Assembly (NCBI GenBank): GCA_035264885.1
Contig: DATFPK010000063.1
Span: forward strand, 1 to 64,000
Source: DATFPK01 sp035264885
Lineage (GTDB): Bacteria > Actinomycetota > Thermoleophilia > Solirubrobacterales > 70-9
Direction: 5' to 3'
Length of the DNA stretch: 64,000 bases
Made by a program: the position numbers and the translations under genes. The notes beneath the pieces are model-generated. The model ran no database searches. It was not told where the DNA came from and saw only the letters and a program-made list of their open reading frames with translations. Below are positions 33,805 through 42,120 of the stretch, piece by piece; position 1 is the stretch's first letter; each line of letters begins with the position of its first letter.

Positions 33805-35958
33805 GTGCTGGAAGAGGATCTTCGAGGTCAGGTTGCCGCACCCGAGGAGCGGGAGTCGCGCGACTCCGCTCCCGACCTCGCCGACCCGTCCCTCTACTTC
33901 AACCGGGAGCTTTCCTGGGTCGCCTTCAACGAACGCGTGCTCGAGCTCGCCGAGGACTCGACGGTTCCGCTTCTCGAGCGGGTCAAGTTCGGGGCCATCT
34001 ACGCCTCGAACCTGGACGAGTTCTTCATGGTTCGCGTCGCCGGGCTGACCGACCAGGCGGAGGCGGGGATCGGGTCGCGCGGTCCAGACGGGCTCTCGCC
34101 CTCCGAGCAGATCGAGTCGATCCGCGAAAAGGTCCTCGAGCTCGACGAGCGGCTGCACCGCTGCTTCGAGGGCACCCTGCGGCCCGCGCTGGCCGAACAC
34201 GGCATCTGCATCGTCTCGCTGGACTCGGCGTCTCCGGAGCTGCGCGCGGAGATCGCCGAGCGGTTCCAGGACCAGGTCTTCCCGACCCTGACGCCGCTGG
34301 TCATCGGCATGGGCAGGCCGTTTCCCTACATCTCCAACCTGTCCCTCAGCCTCGCGGTCCTGCTCCGCGACAACGAGGCCGGCAACGAGATCACCGCCCG
34401 GGTCAAGGTGCCGAAGGAGCTGCTGGGCCGCTTCCTCACGGTGGGCGAGGGGGATTCCACATTCGTCCCGCTCGAGGACGTGATCGCCGTGAACGTGGAC
34501 GCTCTCTTCCCGGGGATCGAGGTGCTGGACCACGGGTTCTTCCGCGTCACTCGTGACGCCGACTTCGACGTCTCGGACGAGGCCGACGACCTGCTCCGGG
34601 CGGTCGAGGACGAGCTCCGCCGCCGCCGTTTCGGCGAGGTTCTCCGGCTCGAGGTGTCCTCAGGCATGAACCCGAAGCTCCGCGAGCAGCTCGTCTCGGC
34701 ATTGCGCATCGACGACCGCGAGGTCTACGAGGTCGAGGGACTGCTCGACCTCAGCGACCTCGCCGACTTGGCGAAGGTGCCGGGGCACGCCGAACAGCGC
34801 TATCCGTCGTGGTCCCCGGTTACCCAGCCGGGGCTCCAGGGCGAGGACGAGCGGCCGGTCGACATCTTCGCCGCGATCCGCCAGGGCGACATCCTGGTGC
34901 ATCACCCCTACGATTCGTTCGCGACGTCGGTCGAGCGCTTCGTCGAGCAGGCAGTCGCCGATCCCGACGTCCTCGCGATCAAGCAGACGGTGTACAGGAC
35001 CAGCGACGACTCGCCCTTGGTGCCGTCCCTGATCCGCGCCTCGGAGCGCGGCAAGCAGGCCGTCTGCCTCGTCGAGCTGAAGGCCCGTTTCGACGAGCAG
35101 GCGAACATCCAGTGGGCGAAGGCCCTGGAGGAGGCCGGGGTGCACGTCGTCTACGGCATCCCGGGCCTCAAGACCCACCTCAAGTCGCTGCTGGTCGCCA
35201 GGCGGGAGGGCGAGCGCGTTCGCAACTACGTCCACGTCGGGACCGGCAACTACCACCCGAAGACCGCCCGGCTCTACACCGACCTCGGACTGTTCACGGC
35301 CGACGAGGAGATCGCCGCCGACGTCGCCGAGATGTTCAACTTCCTGACGGGTTACGGCCGGCCGGCCGCGTACCGCAAGGTGCTCGCTTCGCCGATGACG
35401 ATGCGGGAGGACATCATCGGAGAGATCGAGCGGACCATCGAGGCTCACCGCGAAGGCGCGCGGGCGCGGATCGCGATGAAGATGAACGCGCTGGTCGACG
35501 CCCGTTGCATCCAGGCCCTCTACCGGGCATCCCAGGCCGGGGTCCCGGTCGAGCTCAACCCCCGCGGCATCTGCTGCCTCCGGCCCGGTGTCCAAAACGT
35601 CTCCGAGAACATCCGGGTCGTCTCGATCGTCGGGCGCTTTCTCGAGCACGCCCGCATCTACGCCTTCGAGCGGGGCGAGGAAACGCGGGTCCTGATGGGC
35701 TCCGCCGACCTGATGCCGCGCAACCTCGACAGCCGAGTGGAGCTGGTGGCGCCGGTCGAGGACGAGGCGCTGAAGGCCCAGCTCCTCGACGTCCTGGACC
35801 GTTGCTTCGCCGACAACACGCACGCCTGGGAGCTCCAGGAGGACTGCTCCTGGCGCCGTCGCCGCGCCGAGGGGGACGAGCGCCGCGACGCCCAGGAGGA
35901 GCTGAGGGAGCTGCACGCCGCCCGGGCATCCGAGGCCCCCTCGCCGGCCTCCGCCTGA
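33805..35958 (+). CDS. ppk: Polyphosphate kinase 1
   Basis: The 717-residue enzyme makes polyphosphate from ATP. The four PPK1 domains are present: N-terminal FNRELSWVAFNERVLELA, head domain FGAIYASNLDEFFMVRVAGL, C1 with DILVHHPYDSF and KQTVYRTSDDSPLV, and C2 with the autophosphorylated His in VHVGTGNYHPKTARLYTD and then MSSADLMPRN-like GSADLMPRNLDSRVEL. Length is normal. It follows ppx and has its own Pho box, so it should rise under phosphate stress. Confidence 0.96.
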   Translation: MLEEDLRGQVAAPEERESRDSAPDLADPSLYFNRELSWVAFNERVLELAEDSTVPLLERVKFGAIYASNLDEFFMVRVAGLTDQAEAGIGSRGPDGLSPSEQIESIREKVLELDERLHRCFEGTLRPALAEHGICIVSLDSASPELRAEIAERFQDQVFPTLTPLVIGMGRPFPYISNLSLSLAVLLRDNEAGNEITARVKVPKELLGRFLTVGEGDSTFVPLEDVIAVNVDALFPGIEVLDHGFFRVTRDADFDVSDEADDLLRAVEDELRRRRFGEVLRLEVSSGMNPKLREQLVSALRIDDREVYEVEGLLDLSDLADLAKVPGHAEQRYPSWSPVTQPGLQGEDERPVDIFAAIRQGDILVHHPYDSFATSVERFVEQAVADPDVLAIKQTVYRTSDDSPLVPSLIRASERGKQAVCLVELKARFDEQANIQWAKALEEAGVHVVYGIPGLKTHLKSLLVARREGERVRNYVHVGTGNYHPKTARLYTDLGLFTADEEIAADVAEMFNFLTGYGRPAAYRKVLASPMTMREDIIGEIERTIEAHREGARARIAMKMNALVDARCIQALYRASQAGVPVELNPRGICCLRPGVQNVSENIRVVSIVGRFLEHARIYAFERGEETRVLMGSADLMPRNLDSRVELVAPVEDEALKAQLLDVLDRCFADNTHAWELQEDCSWRRRRAEGDERRDAQEELRELHAARASEAPSPASA

Positions 35959-35985
35959 CCAACGGCCCCCGGCCGGGTCGCCTGG

Positions 35986-35991
35986 TAGGTT
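35986..35991 (+). promoter_or_regulatory. Leaderless-type -10 (TAGGTT)
   Basis: TAGGTT ends 8 nt before GTG 36000 of the DUF47 gene; there is no Shine-Dalgarno sequence in between. Confidence 0.45.
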
Positions 35992-35999
35992 GCGCCGCC

Positions 36000-36620
36000 G
36001 TGGCGCGGATCTCCCTCGTCCCGCAGGATCGGGTGTTCTTCGACCTCTTCTCGGAGGCCGGCAGCAACACTCTCCAGGCCTCCCGTCTCCTCGACCAGAT
36101 GATGCGCGAGTGGCCGGACGACAGCGGCCACGGGCGCGAGATCCTCAAGGCCGAGCAGGAGGGTGACCGGATCACCCACGCGATCGTCCAGCGCCTGAAC
36201 TCGACCTTCGTCACGCCGATCGACCGCGAGGACATCTACGCCCTCGCGACGCAGATGGACGACGTCGTCGACTACATCGAGGAGGCGTCCGACTTCCTCG
36301 GCCTCTACAAGATCGAGGCGCCGATGGAGCAGGCGATCGAGCTCACCCGGGTGCTGGTCGCGTGCTGCGAGCAGCTTGCCGAGGCGCTCAAGAACCTCCG
36401 CAACTTCAAGGGCCTCGAGGACTACTGGATCGAGATCCACAGACTCGAGAACGAGGGCGACCGGATCTCGCGGGACGCAGTCGCGTCCCTGTTCTCGGAC
36501 GGCATCGACCCCATGGTCGTGATCCGCTGGAAGGATATGTTCGCGGTCCTCGAGAACGCGATCGACGCCACCGAGACCGCCGCCCAGATCCTCGAGGGCA
36601 TCGTCATCAAGAACAGCTAG
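36000..36620 (+). CDS. DUF47 (PhoU-like) phosphate transport regulator
   Basis: The 206-residue all-helical protein of the DUF47/PhoU-like family has repeats of charged metal-binding type: KAEQEGDRITHAIVQRLN and HRLENEGDRISRDAV, plus TPIDREDIYALATQMDDVVDYIEE. DUF47 proteins are almost always encoded beside Pit transporters and are thought to control them; here the pit gene starts 12 bp downstream. A TAGGTT -10 just before GTG 36000 separates this pair from ppk. Confidence 0.9.
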   Translation: MARISLVPQDRVFFDLFSEAGSNTLQASRLLDQMMREWPDDSGHGREILKAEQEGDRITHAIVQRLNSTFVTPIDREDIYALATQMDDVVDYIEEASDFLGLYKIEAPMEQAIELTRVLVACCEQLAEALKNLRNFKGLEDYWIEIHRLENEGDRISRDAVASLFSDGIDPMVVIRWKDMFAVLENAIDATETAAQILEGIVIKNS

Positions 36621-36632
36621 GTGCCCTAGGTC

Positions 36633-37727
36633 GTGGACTCCGACCTGATCCTGGCCATCGTCGTCGCCACCGCGCTGGCCTTCGACTTCACGAACGGGTT
36701 CCACGACACCGCCAACGTCGTCGCCACCTCGATCTCGACCAGGGCGGCCTCGCCACGGACCGCGGTCGCCTTCGCCGCGCTGCTCAACTTCGCCGGCGCC
36801 TTCATCTCGCTCGAGGTTGCGGCGACCGTGGCGAAGGACGTCGTCAATCCCGAGGACATCACGACGACGGTCGTGTTTGCGGGTCTCGTCGGCGCGATCG
36901 CCTGGAACCTGATCACCTGGTACTACGGGCTGCCCTCGTCGAGCTCGCACGCGTTGATCGGCGGGGTCGTCGGGGCGACCCTGGCGGCGGCCGGGACGAG
37001 CGCCGTGCTCGGCGAGGGAATCACGGGCAAGGTGCTGATCCCGGCCCTGATCGCGCCGACCCTGGCCTTTCTCGTCGCCTGGCTCGGGATCAACATCACC
37101 TACCGGATCGTCGGCCGGTTGTCGCCGGGCCCGGTGAACCGGGGGTTCCGGTCCGGCCAGGTCATCTCGGGCGGGATGCTCGCCCTCGCGCACGGGACGA
37201 ACGACGCTCAGAAGACCATGGGCGTGATCGCTCTGGCGCTCGTCGCCAGCGGGCACCTTTCGGCCGACGCCGACCCTCCGTTCTGGGTCATCGTGTCCGC
37301 CGCCACCGCGATCGCCCTCGGCACCTACACGGGCGGCTGGCGGATCATCCGCACGATGGGCAGCCGGATCATCAAGATGGACGCCGCCCAGGGCTTCGGG
37401 GCGCAGGGTGCCGGGGCGGCGGTGATCCTCAGCTCCTCCCACTTCGGCTTCCCCCTCTCGACGACGCAGGTCATCGCCGGAGGGGTGATGGGGGCGGGCG
37501 CCGGCAAACGGCTGTCGGCGGTGCGCTGGGGGGTGGCCGGCAACATCGTCTTCGCCTGGGTGCTGACGCTGCCCGCGGCGGCGGCGATCGGCGCCGCGAC
37601 CTACGGCTTCACCCGGATCTTCGGCACCGGGGCGGCCGGGCCGCTGATCGTCCTGCTGATCGGCGCGGCGCTGGCCGCCATCGCCTTCGTCAGACGGGCC
37701 CGGGGCGAGCCGGTGCCGGCGGGGTGA
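36633..37727 (+). CDS. pit: Low-affinity inorganic phosphate transporter (Pit family)
   Basis: The 364-residue membrane protein has about ten helices and the duplicated PiT signatures: FTNGFHDTANVVATSI in the N-terminal half and ALAHGTNDAQKTMGVIAL in the C-terminal half, each with the GxND/GxHD core. SSSHALIGG and SSSHFGFPLSTTQV are the paired repeats. It moves metal-phosphate with protons when phosphate is plentiful, complementing the high-affinity Pst system encoded upstream. The first codon is GTG 36633. Confidence 0.94.
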   Translation: MDSDLILAIVVATALAFDFTNGFHDTANVVATSISTRAASPRTAVAFAALLNFAGAFISLEVAATVAKDVVNPEDITTTVVFAGLVGAIAWNLITWYYGLPSSSSHALIGGVVGATLAAAGTSAVLGEGITGKVLIPALIAPTLAFLVAWLGINITYRIVGRLSPGPVNRGFRSGQVISGGMLALAHGTNDAQKTMGVIALALVASGHLSADADPPFWVIVSAATAIALGTYTGGWRIIRTMGSRIIKMDAAQGFGAQGAGAAVILSSSHFGFPLSTTQVIAGGVMGAGAGKRLSAVRWGVAGNIVFAWVLTLPAAAAIGAATYGFTRIFGTGAAGPLIVLLIGAALAAIAFVRRARGEPVPAG

Positions 37728-37731
37728 GCCG

Positions 37732-37971
37732 ATGATCGCCACGGTCGTCGAAACGAAGGAGCTCCTCGACACGGTGCTCTATGCGTCGGTGTCGGCCCTG
37801 GGGCTCACCCTGGTCTACTCCGCCGCGATCTGGGGCGCAGCGAGGTTCGCGGAGTTCTCCCGCGACGACCGCCCGGTGGCCGCCGGCTTCGCCGCCGCCG
37901 TCGGGTTGCTCGGCCTCGCCGCCAGCATCGCGGCAGTGGTGATCGGAATAGTCGTAATGACCTCGAAGTAA
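37732..37971 (+). CDS. Small two-helix membrane protein (79 aa)
   Basis: The 79-residue product has two membrane helices (TVLYASVSALGLTLVYSAAIW and AGFAAAVGLLGLAASIAAVVIGIVV) joined by a charged loop (FAEFSRDDRP). It starts 4 bp after the pit stop, so it is in the DUF47-pit operon and could be an accessory of the transporter. No family is recognised with confidence. Confidence 0.75.
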   Translation: MIATVVETKELLDTVLYASVSALGLTLVYSAAIWGAARFAEFSRDDRPVAAGFAAAVGLLGLAASIAAVVIGIVVMTSK

Positions 37972-38055
37972 CGCCGGGGGCATGCTCGCTTCCCGCTCGG
38001 GCCGGCACCCGGAGTCCCCACCTTCCGCCGGCCCTCGCTCCCGCGTCCGCTGCTC
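37971..38055. repeat. Dispersed palindromic repeat, copy A
   Basis: This is the most divergent of three copies. It shares the blocks CCCGCTCGGGCCGGCACCC and GGCCCTCGCTCCCGC with the copy at 62365-62447 and with the reverse complement of 54244-54327. It lies in the gap after the DUF47-pit unit. The outer ends are less well conserved than in the other copies, so its boundaries are approximate. Confidence 0.6.
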
Positions 38056-38147
38056 CCGGACTGGGCCCCGACCGGTTCTACACTCCGATCATCCGGCACG
38101 TCAGAAACATCGCGATCATCCTCGTCCTGGCCCTGGGCGTCGCCTTC

Positions 38148-38441
38148 GTGCCCGGGGGCGGAAACGCCGCCGACACGATCCTGACCGCGCTCGGCATGGG
38201 GTTCCTCTGTGGCATCGCGTTCCTGATCTACACGCTGGCCCGCCAGAACCAGCTGACGCTGCTCAGCCTCAGCGACGGCCGCCGCGCGATCCTCTACGGC
38301 GCCGTCGGCCTGATCGCCCTGCTGCTGGCCGGAACCGAGGAGTTCTTCGACTCCGGCGGCGGCACGCTCGTGTGGCTGATCCTGCTCGGGCTGTCGATCG
38401 CGGCGATCTGGCGCGTCTGGCTCGAGGCAAACACGTATTGA
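38148..38441 (+). CDS. Small three-helix membrane protein; true start probably further upstream
   Basis: The 97 residues from GTG 38148 contain LTALGMGFLCGIAFLIYTLA, AILYGAVGLIALLLAG and LVWLILLGLSIAAIW as membrane helices. The open frame continues upstream with RHVRNIAIILVLALGVAFVPGGGNAAD, which looks like a genuine first helix, but there is no ATG, GTG or TTG there. Translation may start at a rare codon (GTC 38100, ATC 38088 or CTG 38061). The family resembles short Thermoleophilia membrane proteins; function unknown. Confidence 0.65.
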   Translation: MPGGGNAADTILTALGMGFLCGIAFLIYTLARQNQLTLLSLSDGRRAILYGAVGLIALLLAGTEEFFDSGGGTLVWLILLGLSIAAIWRVWLEANTY

Positions 38442-38530
38442 GCAGACGGGTGCGGAAGCCTTGACGCTTCCGCCCTGAAGTCCTTGCCGCGGCGCGCCAC
38501 CGGCGCGCGGCGGCCGATGAACCTCGACCC

Positions 38531-38881
38531 GTGGCCGCGGATCGGGAACATCGGGCGCAGGAGGGGACGGCGTCGGTCGAGCTGGTCGCCTCCCTCCCGG
38601 CGCTGGTCCTCGCTCTCCTGATCGCAGCGCAGCTCGCCGCGGCCGGACACGCTCTCTGGTCGGCTGGGATCGCGGCTCGGGCGGGAGCTCGCGCGGCCCT
38701 GGTCGGCAATGACCCCGCGCGGTCGGCGCGCGGCGCCCTCCCGGGACTGCTGCGCCGGGGGTCCGAGGTCCGCGCCGCCGACGGCGTCAGGGTCACGGTG
38801 TCGGTGCCCCGCCTCCTGCCGGGGCTGCCGCCGATCCCCGTCGCGGCGAGCGCGGCTCTGGGGCCCGGTGCCGGTGGGTGA
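38531..38881 (+). CDS. TadE-like pseudopilin-family protein
   Basis: The 116-residue protein has the TadE pattern: a short basic/polar leader, then EGTASVELVASLPALVLALLIAAQLAAAGH, a membrane helix with the conserved Glu, followed by a small extracellular part. TadE-like minor pseudopilins help build Flp/Tad pili. The stop overlaps the start region of the next TadE-like gene. No other tad assembly genes (ATPase, TadB/C, prepilin peptidase) are in the window. Confidence 0.72.
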   Translation: MAADREHRAQEGTASVELVASLPALVLALLIAAQLAAAGHALWSAGIAARAGARAALVGNDPARSARGALPGLLRRGSEVRAADGVRVTVSVPRLLPGLPPIPVAASAALGPGAGG

Positions 38882-38885
38882 TCCG

Positions 38886-39221
38886 GTGCGCCGGGAGCGC
38901 GGCCAGGCGACGGTCGAGCTGGTCGCCGGGTTGCCGGCGTTGCTCCTCGCCGGCGCCGCGGCGCTGCAGCTGTTCGCCGCGGGCTACACGCTGACCCTCG
39001 CCGACGGCGCCGCCGAAGCCGGCGCCGCGGCACTGGCCGCCGGACGCCCGGCCCGTGCCGCGGTGGGCGCGGCGCTGCCGGGCTGGGCAGAGGACCGGGT
39101 TGCGGTCGAGGTGGAGCGCGGGCGCGTGCGGGTCAGGTTGCGCCCACCGGCCCTCCTGCCGCTGCCCGAGGACGTGCTCGCGGTGACGACGAGCGCGGCG
39201 GTCGCGGGGGTGGACCACTGA
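38886..39221 (+). CDS. Second TadE-like pseudopilin-family protein
   Basis: The 111-residue protein shares the pattern of the gene before it: RRERGQATVELVAGLPALLLAGAAALQLFAAGYTL, then an Ala-rich stretch and a small basic domain. The GQATVEL motif is the processing and assembly signature of TadE/TadG-type proteins. GTG 38886 gives the usual short basic leader; GTG 38874 in the same frame would overlap the first gene. It is followed 14 bp later by the large TadG-like fusion gene. Confidence 0.72.
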   Translation: MRRERGQATVELVAGLPALLLAGAAALQLFAAGYTLTLADGAAEAGAAALAAGRPARAAVGAALPGWAEDRVAVEVERGRVRVRLRPPALLPLPEDVLAVTTSAAVAGVDH

Positions 39222-39235
39222 CCGGTCCCCGCGTC

Positions 39236-41095
39236 GTGGTCGCCGGGATGGCAGGGGCCCGTGGCGCTTCCCCCACCGCCGCTTCGCTGGCGGCGATGAC
39301 GGCGCTCCCGGGGCGGCCGAGCCTGCTGGTCCGGCTGGGCACCCGCGCGCGGGGACCGGCGCTCCTGGCCTCGGGGGAGGCTCGCGATCTGGAGCGCGCC
39401 CTCGCGGGCCTCGATCCGCCACTGCCTCCCGCCGCCCGGGGACGGACCTGCGAGCTTCCGGCACCCGCCGGAGCCGAGGGGGTGCTGCTGGCCGCGGCGG
39501 CGGCGCGGCTCCTGCCGCGGGGGGCGGCCTGCGTGCTCGACTGCGACGCCGCGGCGTTCCGCCTGGCGGTGGAGGCGCCGGAGCTGGGAGCGACCGCGGC
39601 GCTCCTGCGCGCCGAGCTCCCCAGCAGACGCCCGCTCGCGGCGCTCGCCGCAGGAGAGCTGATCGCGCGCGGCCTGCTCGTCCGCGTCCTGCCGGCCGCG
39701 CCCGCATGGGTCCCGCTTGCCGAGCGAGTCGGTCCCTCGGGCCGCGAGCCACGACTCGCGAGGTTCGCAGCCCGATTGGCCGGCGCCGGCGGGCAGGCGC
39801 TGCCCCTGGCGCTCGGGGCGATCGCGGTCCTGCTGGTCGGTGTCGCGGCTCTCGTGGCCGTGGCGGGGGCGCTGACCGGGAAGGGCAGGGCTCAACGCGC
39901 CGCCGACCTGGCGGCGTTGTCCGCGGCCCGTTCGCTCCGCGACGACCTAGGTCGCCTCCTGGCGCCCGCCCGGCTGCCCGACGGCAGGGCGAACCCCCGC
40001 CACCTGGCGAAGCCCGCCTATCTCCGGCGGGCACGCCGCGTAGGCCGGGCAGCCGCGATGGCCAACGGGGTGGCGGCGCGGCGGCTGCGGATCTCCTTCC
40101 CCGACGTATCGTCGTTTGCGCCGCTGCGCGCGCGGGCGGTGGTGACGGGGTCCGTGCGGGGCGGATCGACGGCCGTCCGGGCGAGCGCCGTCGCCGAGGC
40201 GGTTCCCGGCGGCGGCGCGGGACGCTCGCCGCCGTCCACGGCTTCTGGCGGCGGTTATGCGGGTCCGCTGCTGTACCGCCAGGGCGAAGGCATGAGGCCG
40301 GACGTCGCCGCCGCCTTCGACCGCATGTCGGCGGCGGCAGCGTCCGGCGGGGTCCTCCTCGTCGTCACTTCCGGCTTTCGCTCAGATGCCGAGCAGGCGG
40401 CCCTGTTCGCCGCCAATCCCGACCCGCGCTGGGTCGCGCCGCCGGGGCAGTCGCTCCACCGCTGCGGGACCGAGCTCGACCTCGGCCCGCCGGGCGCCTA
40501 CGCCTGGCTGGCTGCGAACGCCGGGCGGTTCGGGTTCGCCAAGCGCTACTCCTGGGAGCCCTGGCACTTCGGCTACGTGGCCGGTCCGCCGCCCTGCTCG
40601 GCGGCAGGAGATGCAGTCGCCGGACCCGGAGACGACCGCGGGACGGGCCCGCCCGCCGTGCCCGCGTTCGTGCCGGCCGCCTACCGGGGGCCCGTGACGC
40701 GATCCGCCTCTCGCTGGAACGTCTCGGCCGCCGTCCTCGCCGCGCAGCTGATGGCGGAGTCGAACTTCAACCCGCGCGCCGTCTCACCGGCCGGCGCCCT
40801 CGGGATCGCCCAGTTCATCCCGTCGACCGCCAGGGCCTACGGCCTCGCGGACCCGTTCGACCCGGTTGCCGCGATCGACGCCCAGGCCCACCTGATGGCG
40901 GACCTGCTGGAGCAGTTCGACGGCTCGGTCCCGCTCGCTCTCGCCGCCTACAACGCCGGCCCGGCCCCCGTGGCCGCCTGCGACTGTGTCCCCTCGATCC
41001 CCGAAACCACCGCCTACGTGGCCCGGATCATGGGCCTCCTCGACGGCGCCGGTGTTCTGCTCGCCCCGCCGCTGGCGGTGCGCCTGATCGACTAG
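39236..41095 (+). CDS. TadG-like / VanY-like M15 peptidase / lytic transglycosylase fusion protein
   Basis: The 619-residue protein appears to combine four parts. Residues 1-170 are an unrecognised Ala/Leu/Arg-rich domain. Residues 183-235 hold GGQALPLALGAIAVLL, a membrane helix, and AQRAADLAALSAARSL, the Tad/TadG-like N-terminal signature. Residues about 340-450 are a D-Ala-D-Ala carboxypeptidase/VanY-like M15 domain with SLHRCGTELDLG (H408, D415) and EPWHFGY (H444). Residues about 480-610 are a soluble lytic transglycosylase domain with MAESNFNPRAV (E508), GIAQFIPSTARAYG and AYNAGPAPVA. It therefore could cut both the peptide and glycan parts of peptidoglycan. The frame is uninterrupted, so fusion rather than a sequencing error is likely. 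Confidence 0.8.
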   Translation: MVAGMAGARGASPTAASLAAMTALPGRPSLLVRLGTRARGPALLASGEARDLERALAGLDPPLPPAARGRTCELPAPAGAEGVLLAAAAARLLPRGAACVLDCDAAAFRLAVEAPELGATAALLRAELPSRRPLAALAAGELIARGLLVRVLPAAPAWVPLAERVGPSGREPRLARFAARLAGAGGQALPLALGAIAVLLVGVAALVAVAGALTGKGRAQRAADLAALSAARSLRDDLGRLLAPARLPDGRANPRHLAKPAYLRRARRVGRAAAMANGVAARRLRISFPDVSSFAPLRARAVVTGSVRGGSTAVRASAVAEAVPGGGAGRSPPSTASGGGYAGPLLYRQGEGMRPDVAAAFDRMSAAAASGGVLLVVTSGFRSDAEQAALFAANPDPRWVAPPGQSLHRCGTELDLGPPGAYAWLAANAGRFGFAKRYSWEPWHFGYVAGPPPCSAAGDAVAGPGDDRGTGPPAVPAFVPAAYRGPVTRSASRWNVSAAVLAAQLMAESNFNPRAVSPAGALGIAQFIPSTARAYGLADPFDPVAAIDAQAHLMADLLEQFDGSVPLALAAYNAGPAPVAACDCVPSIPETTAYVARIMGLLDGAGVLLAPPLAVRLID

Positions 41096-41098
41096 GCT
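41093..41098 (+). promoter_or_regulatory. Leaderless-type -10 (TAGGCT)
   Basis: TAGGCT overlaps the stop of the fusion gene and ends 6 nt before GTG 41105. Confidence 0.45.
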
Positions 41099-41104
41099 CG
41101 CGCC

Positions 41105-41575
41105 GTGCCGCTGGCCGAAGCACAGGGGATCGACGGGCTGAAGGAGCTGATCGGACAGCAGGTCGGGCCCAGCGACTGGCGGACCGTCACCCAGGAGATG
41201 ATCGACGCGTTCGCGGAGCTGTCCGGCGACGACCAGTGGATCCACGTCGACGTCGAGCGGGCCAAGAGCGAGAGCCCGTTCGGCACCACCGTCGCCCACG
41301 GCAACCTGACCCTGTCGCTGGTCGACGGGTTCCGCAAGGACCTGATCGCGTCGAGCGGCTTCGCGCTCGGGGTCAACTACGGCTGGAACAAGGTGCGCTT
41401 TCCCGCCCCGGTGCCCTCCGGCAGCCAGGTGCGGGCCTACGCCGAGGTCGTCTCCGTCGAGGACGTCGGCGGCGGCTGGTGGCAGGTCGTGACTCGCTTC
41501 ACCCTCGAAGTAGAGGGCTCGGAGAAGCCCTGCTTCGTCGGAGACAGCGTCGGCCGCGCCCTGCCCGCGAGCTAG
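41105..41575 (+). CDS. MaoC-family dehydratase (single hot-dog, NodN-like)
   Basis: The 156-residue single hot-dog protein has the hydratase motif: FAELSGDDQWIHVDVERA with Asp and His, then SPFGTTVAHGNLTLSL. It should act as an (R)-specific enoyl-CoA hydratase or related dehydratase. It is shorter than the double hot-dog HtdX-like protein at 11078. A leaderless promoter precedes it and it converges on the cupredoxin gene. Confidence 0.87.
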   Translation: MPLAEAQGIDGLKELIGQQVGPSDWRTVTQEMIDAFAELSGDDQWIHVDVERAKSESPFGTTVAHGNLTLSLVDGFRKDLIASSGFALGVNYGWNKVRFPAPVPSGSQVRAYAEVVSVEDVGGGWWQVVTRFTLEVEGSEKPCFVGDSVGRALPAS

Positions 41576-41596
41576 AACGCGACCGGCCGTTCTCAC

Positions 41597-42031
41597 CTAC
41601 TTGACGGTGAGGTTTCCCTCCATCCCGGCCTCGCGGTGGCCTGGGACGTTGCAGTAGTAGACGTACTTGCCGGGCTTGAGGCTGGCCGTGACCGTCGCCG
41701 TGTCCTGGCTGATCGTGTCGGAGACCTCCTCGACGCCGTTGCCCTCGATCTCGATGTTGTGCGGGACGGGAGCCGGGTTGTCGAGCTCCACCGTGACCTC
41801 GCCGGCCTTGGCCTGGAGCGACGTGGGCTTCCAGGCGAGCTGACCCGTCGAGTCCGCGGTCACCTTGAGGGCGGCCGCGCCACCTCCGCCGCCACCACCC
41901 CCGCCGCCGCCGCCACCGGTGGTCGCCGCGCCGGTGTCGCTGGACGTGGTGTCGCTGTCGTCGTCGCCTCCGCAGGCGACCAGGCCGAGAACCGCAACGA
42001 GCGACACGAGCAGCACGATTGCTCGCTTCAT
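41597..42031 (-). CDS. Cupredoxin (plastocyanin-like) lipoprotein with polyglycine linker
   Basis: The 144-residue lipoprotein has the lipobox in VLGLVACGGDD, an Asp/Ser/Thr stretch, an uninterrupted run of 13 glycines, then a type I copper domain. Copper ligands are visible as His in APVPHNIEI and Cys, His and Met in YYCNVPGHREAGM, so it should bind copper and transfer electrons outside the membrane. ATG 42031 gives the normal lipoprotein signal; a ribosome binding site (GAAAGGGG) lies close upstream. Confidence 0.9.
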   Translation of the reverse strand: MKRAIVLLVSLVAVLGLVACGGDDDSDTTSSDTGAATTGGGGGGGGGGGGGAAALKVTADSTGQLAWKPTSLQAKAGEVTVELDNPAPVPHNIEIEGNGVEEVSDTISQDTATVTASLKPGKYVYYCNVPGHREAGMEGNLTVK

Positions 42032-42120
42032 CCAAAACCCCTTTCGTCGGAGACCGCGGCCCACAATACCGAGGCGCTGGCCTCGGCCCTTGACGCCGGG
42101 CATTCGCATCGGAGCCCCGC

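Noticed and set aside
41865..41918. GC-only simple repeat considered as a frameshift or assembly error
   Set aside because: It is in frame within the cupredoxin gene and encodes an even polyglycine linker; both flanking domains keep the same frame.
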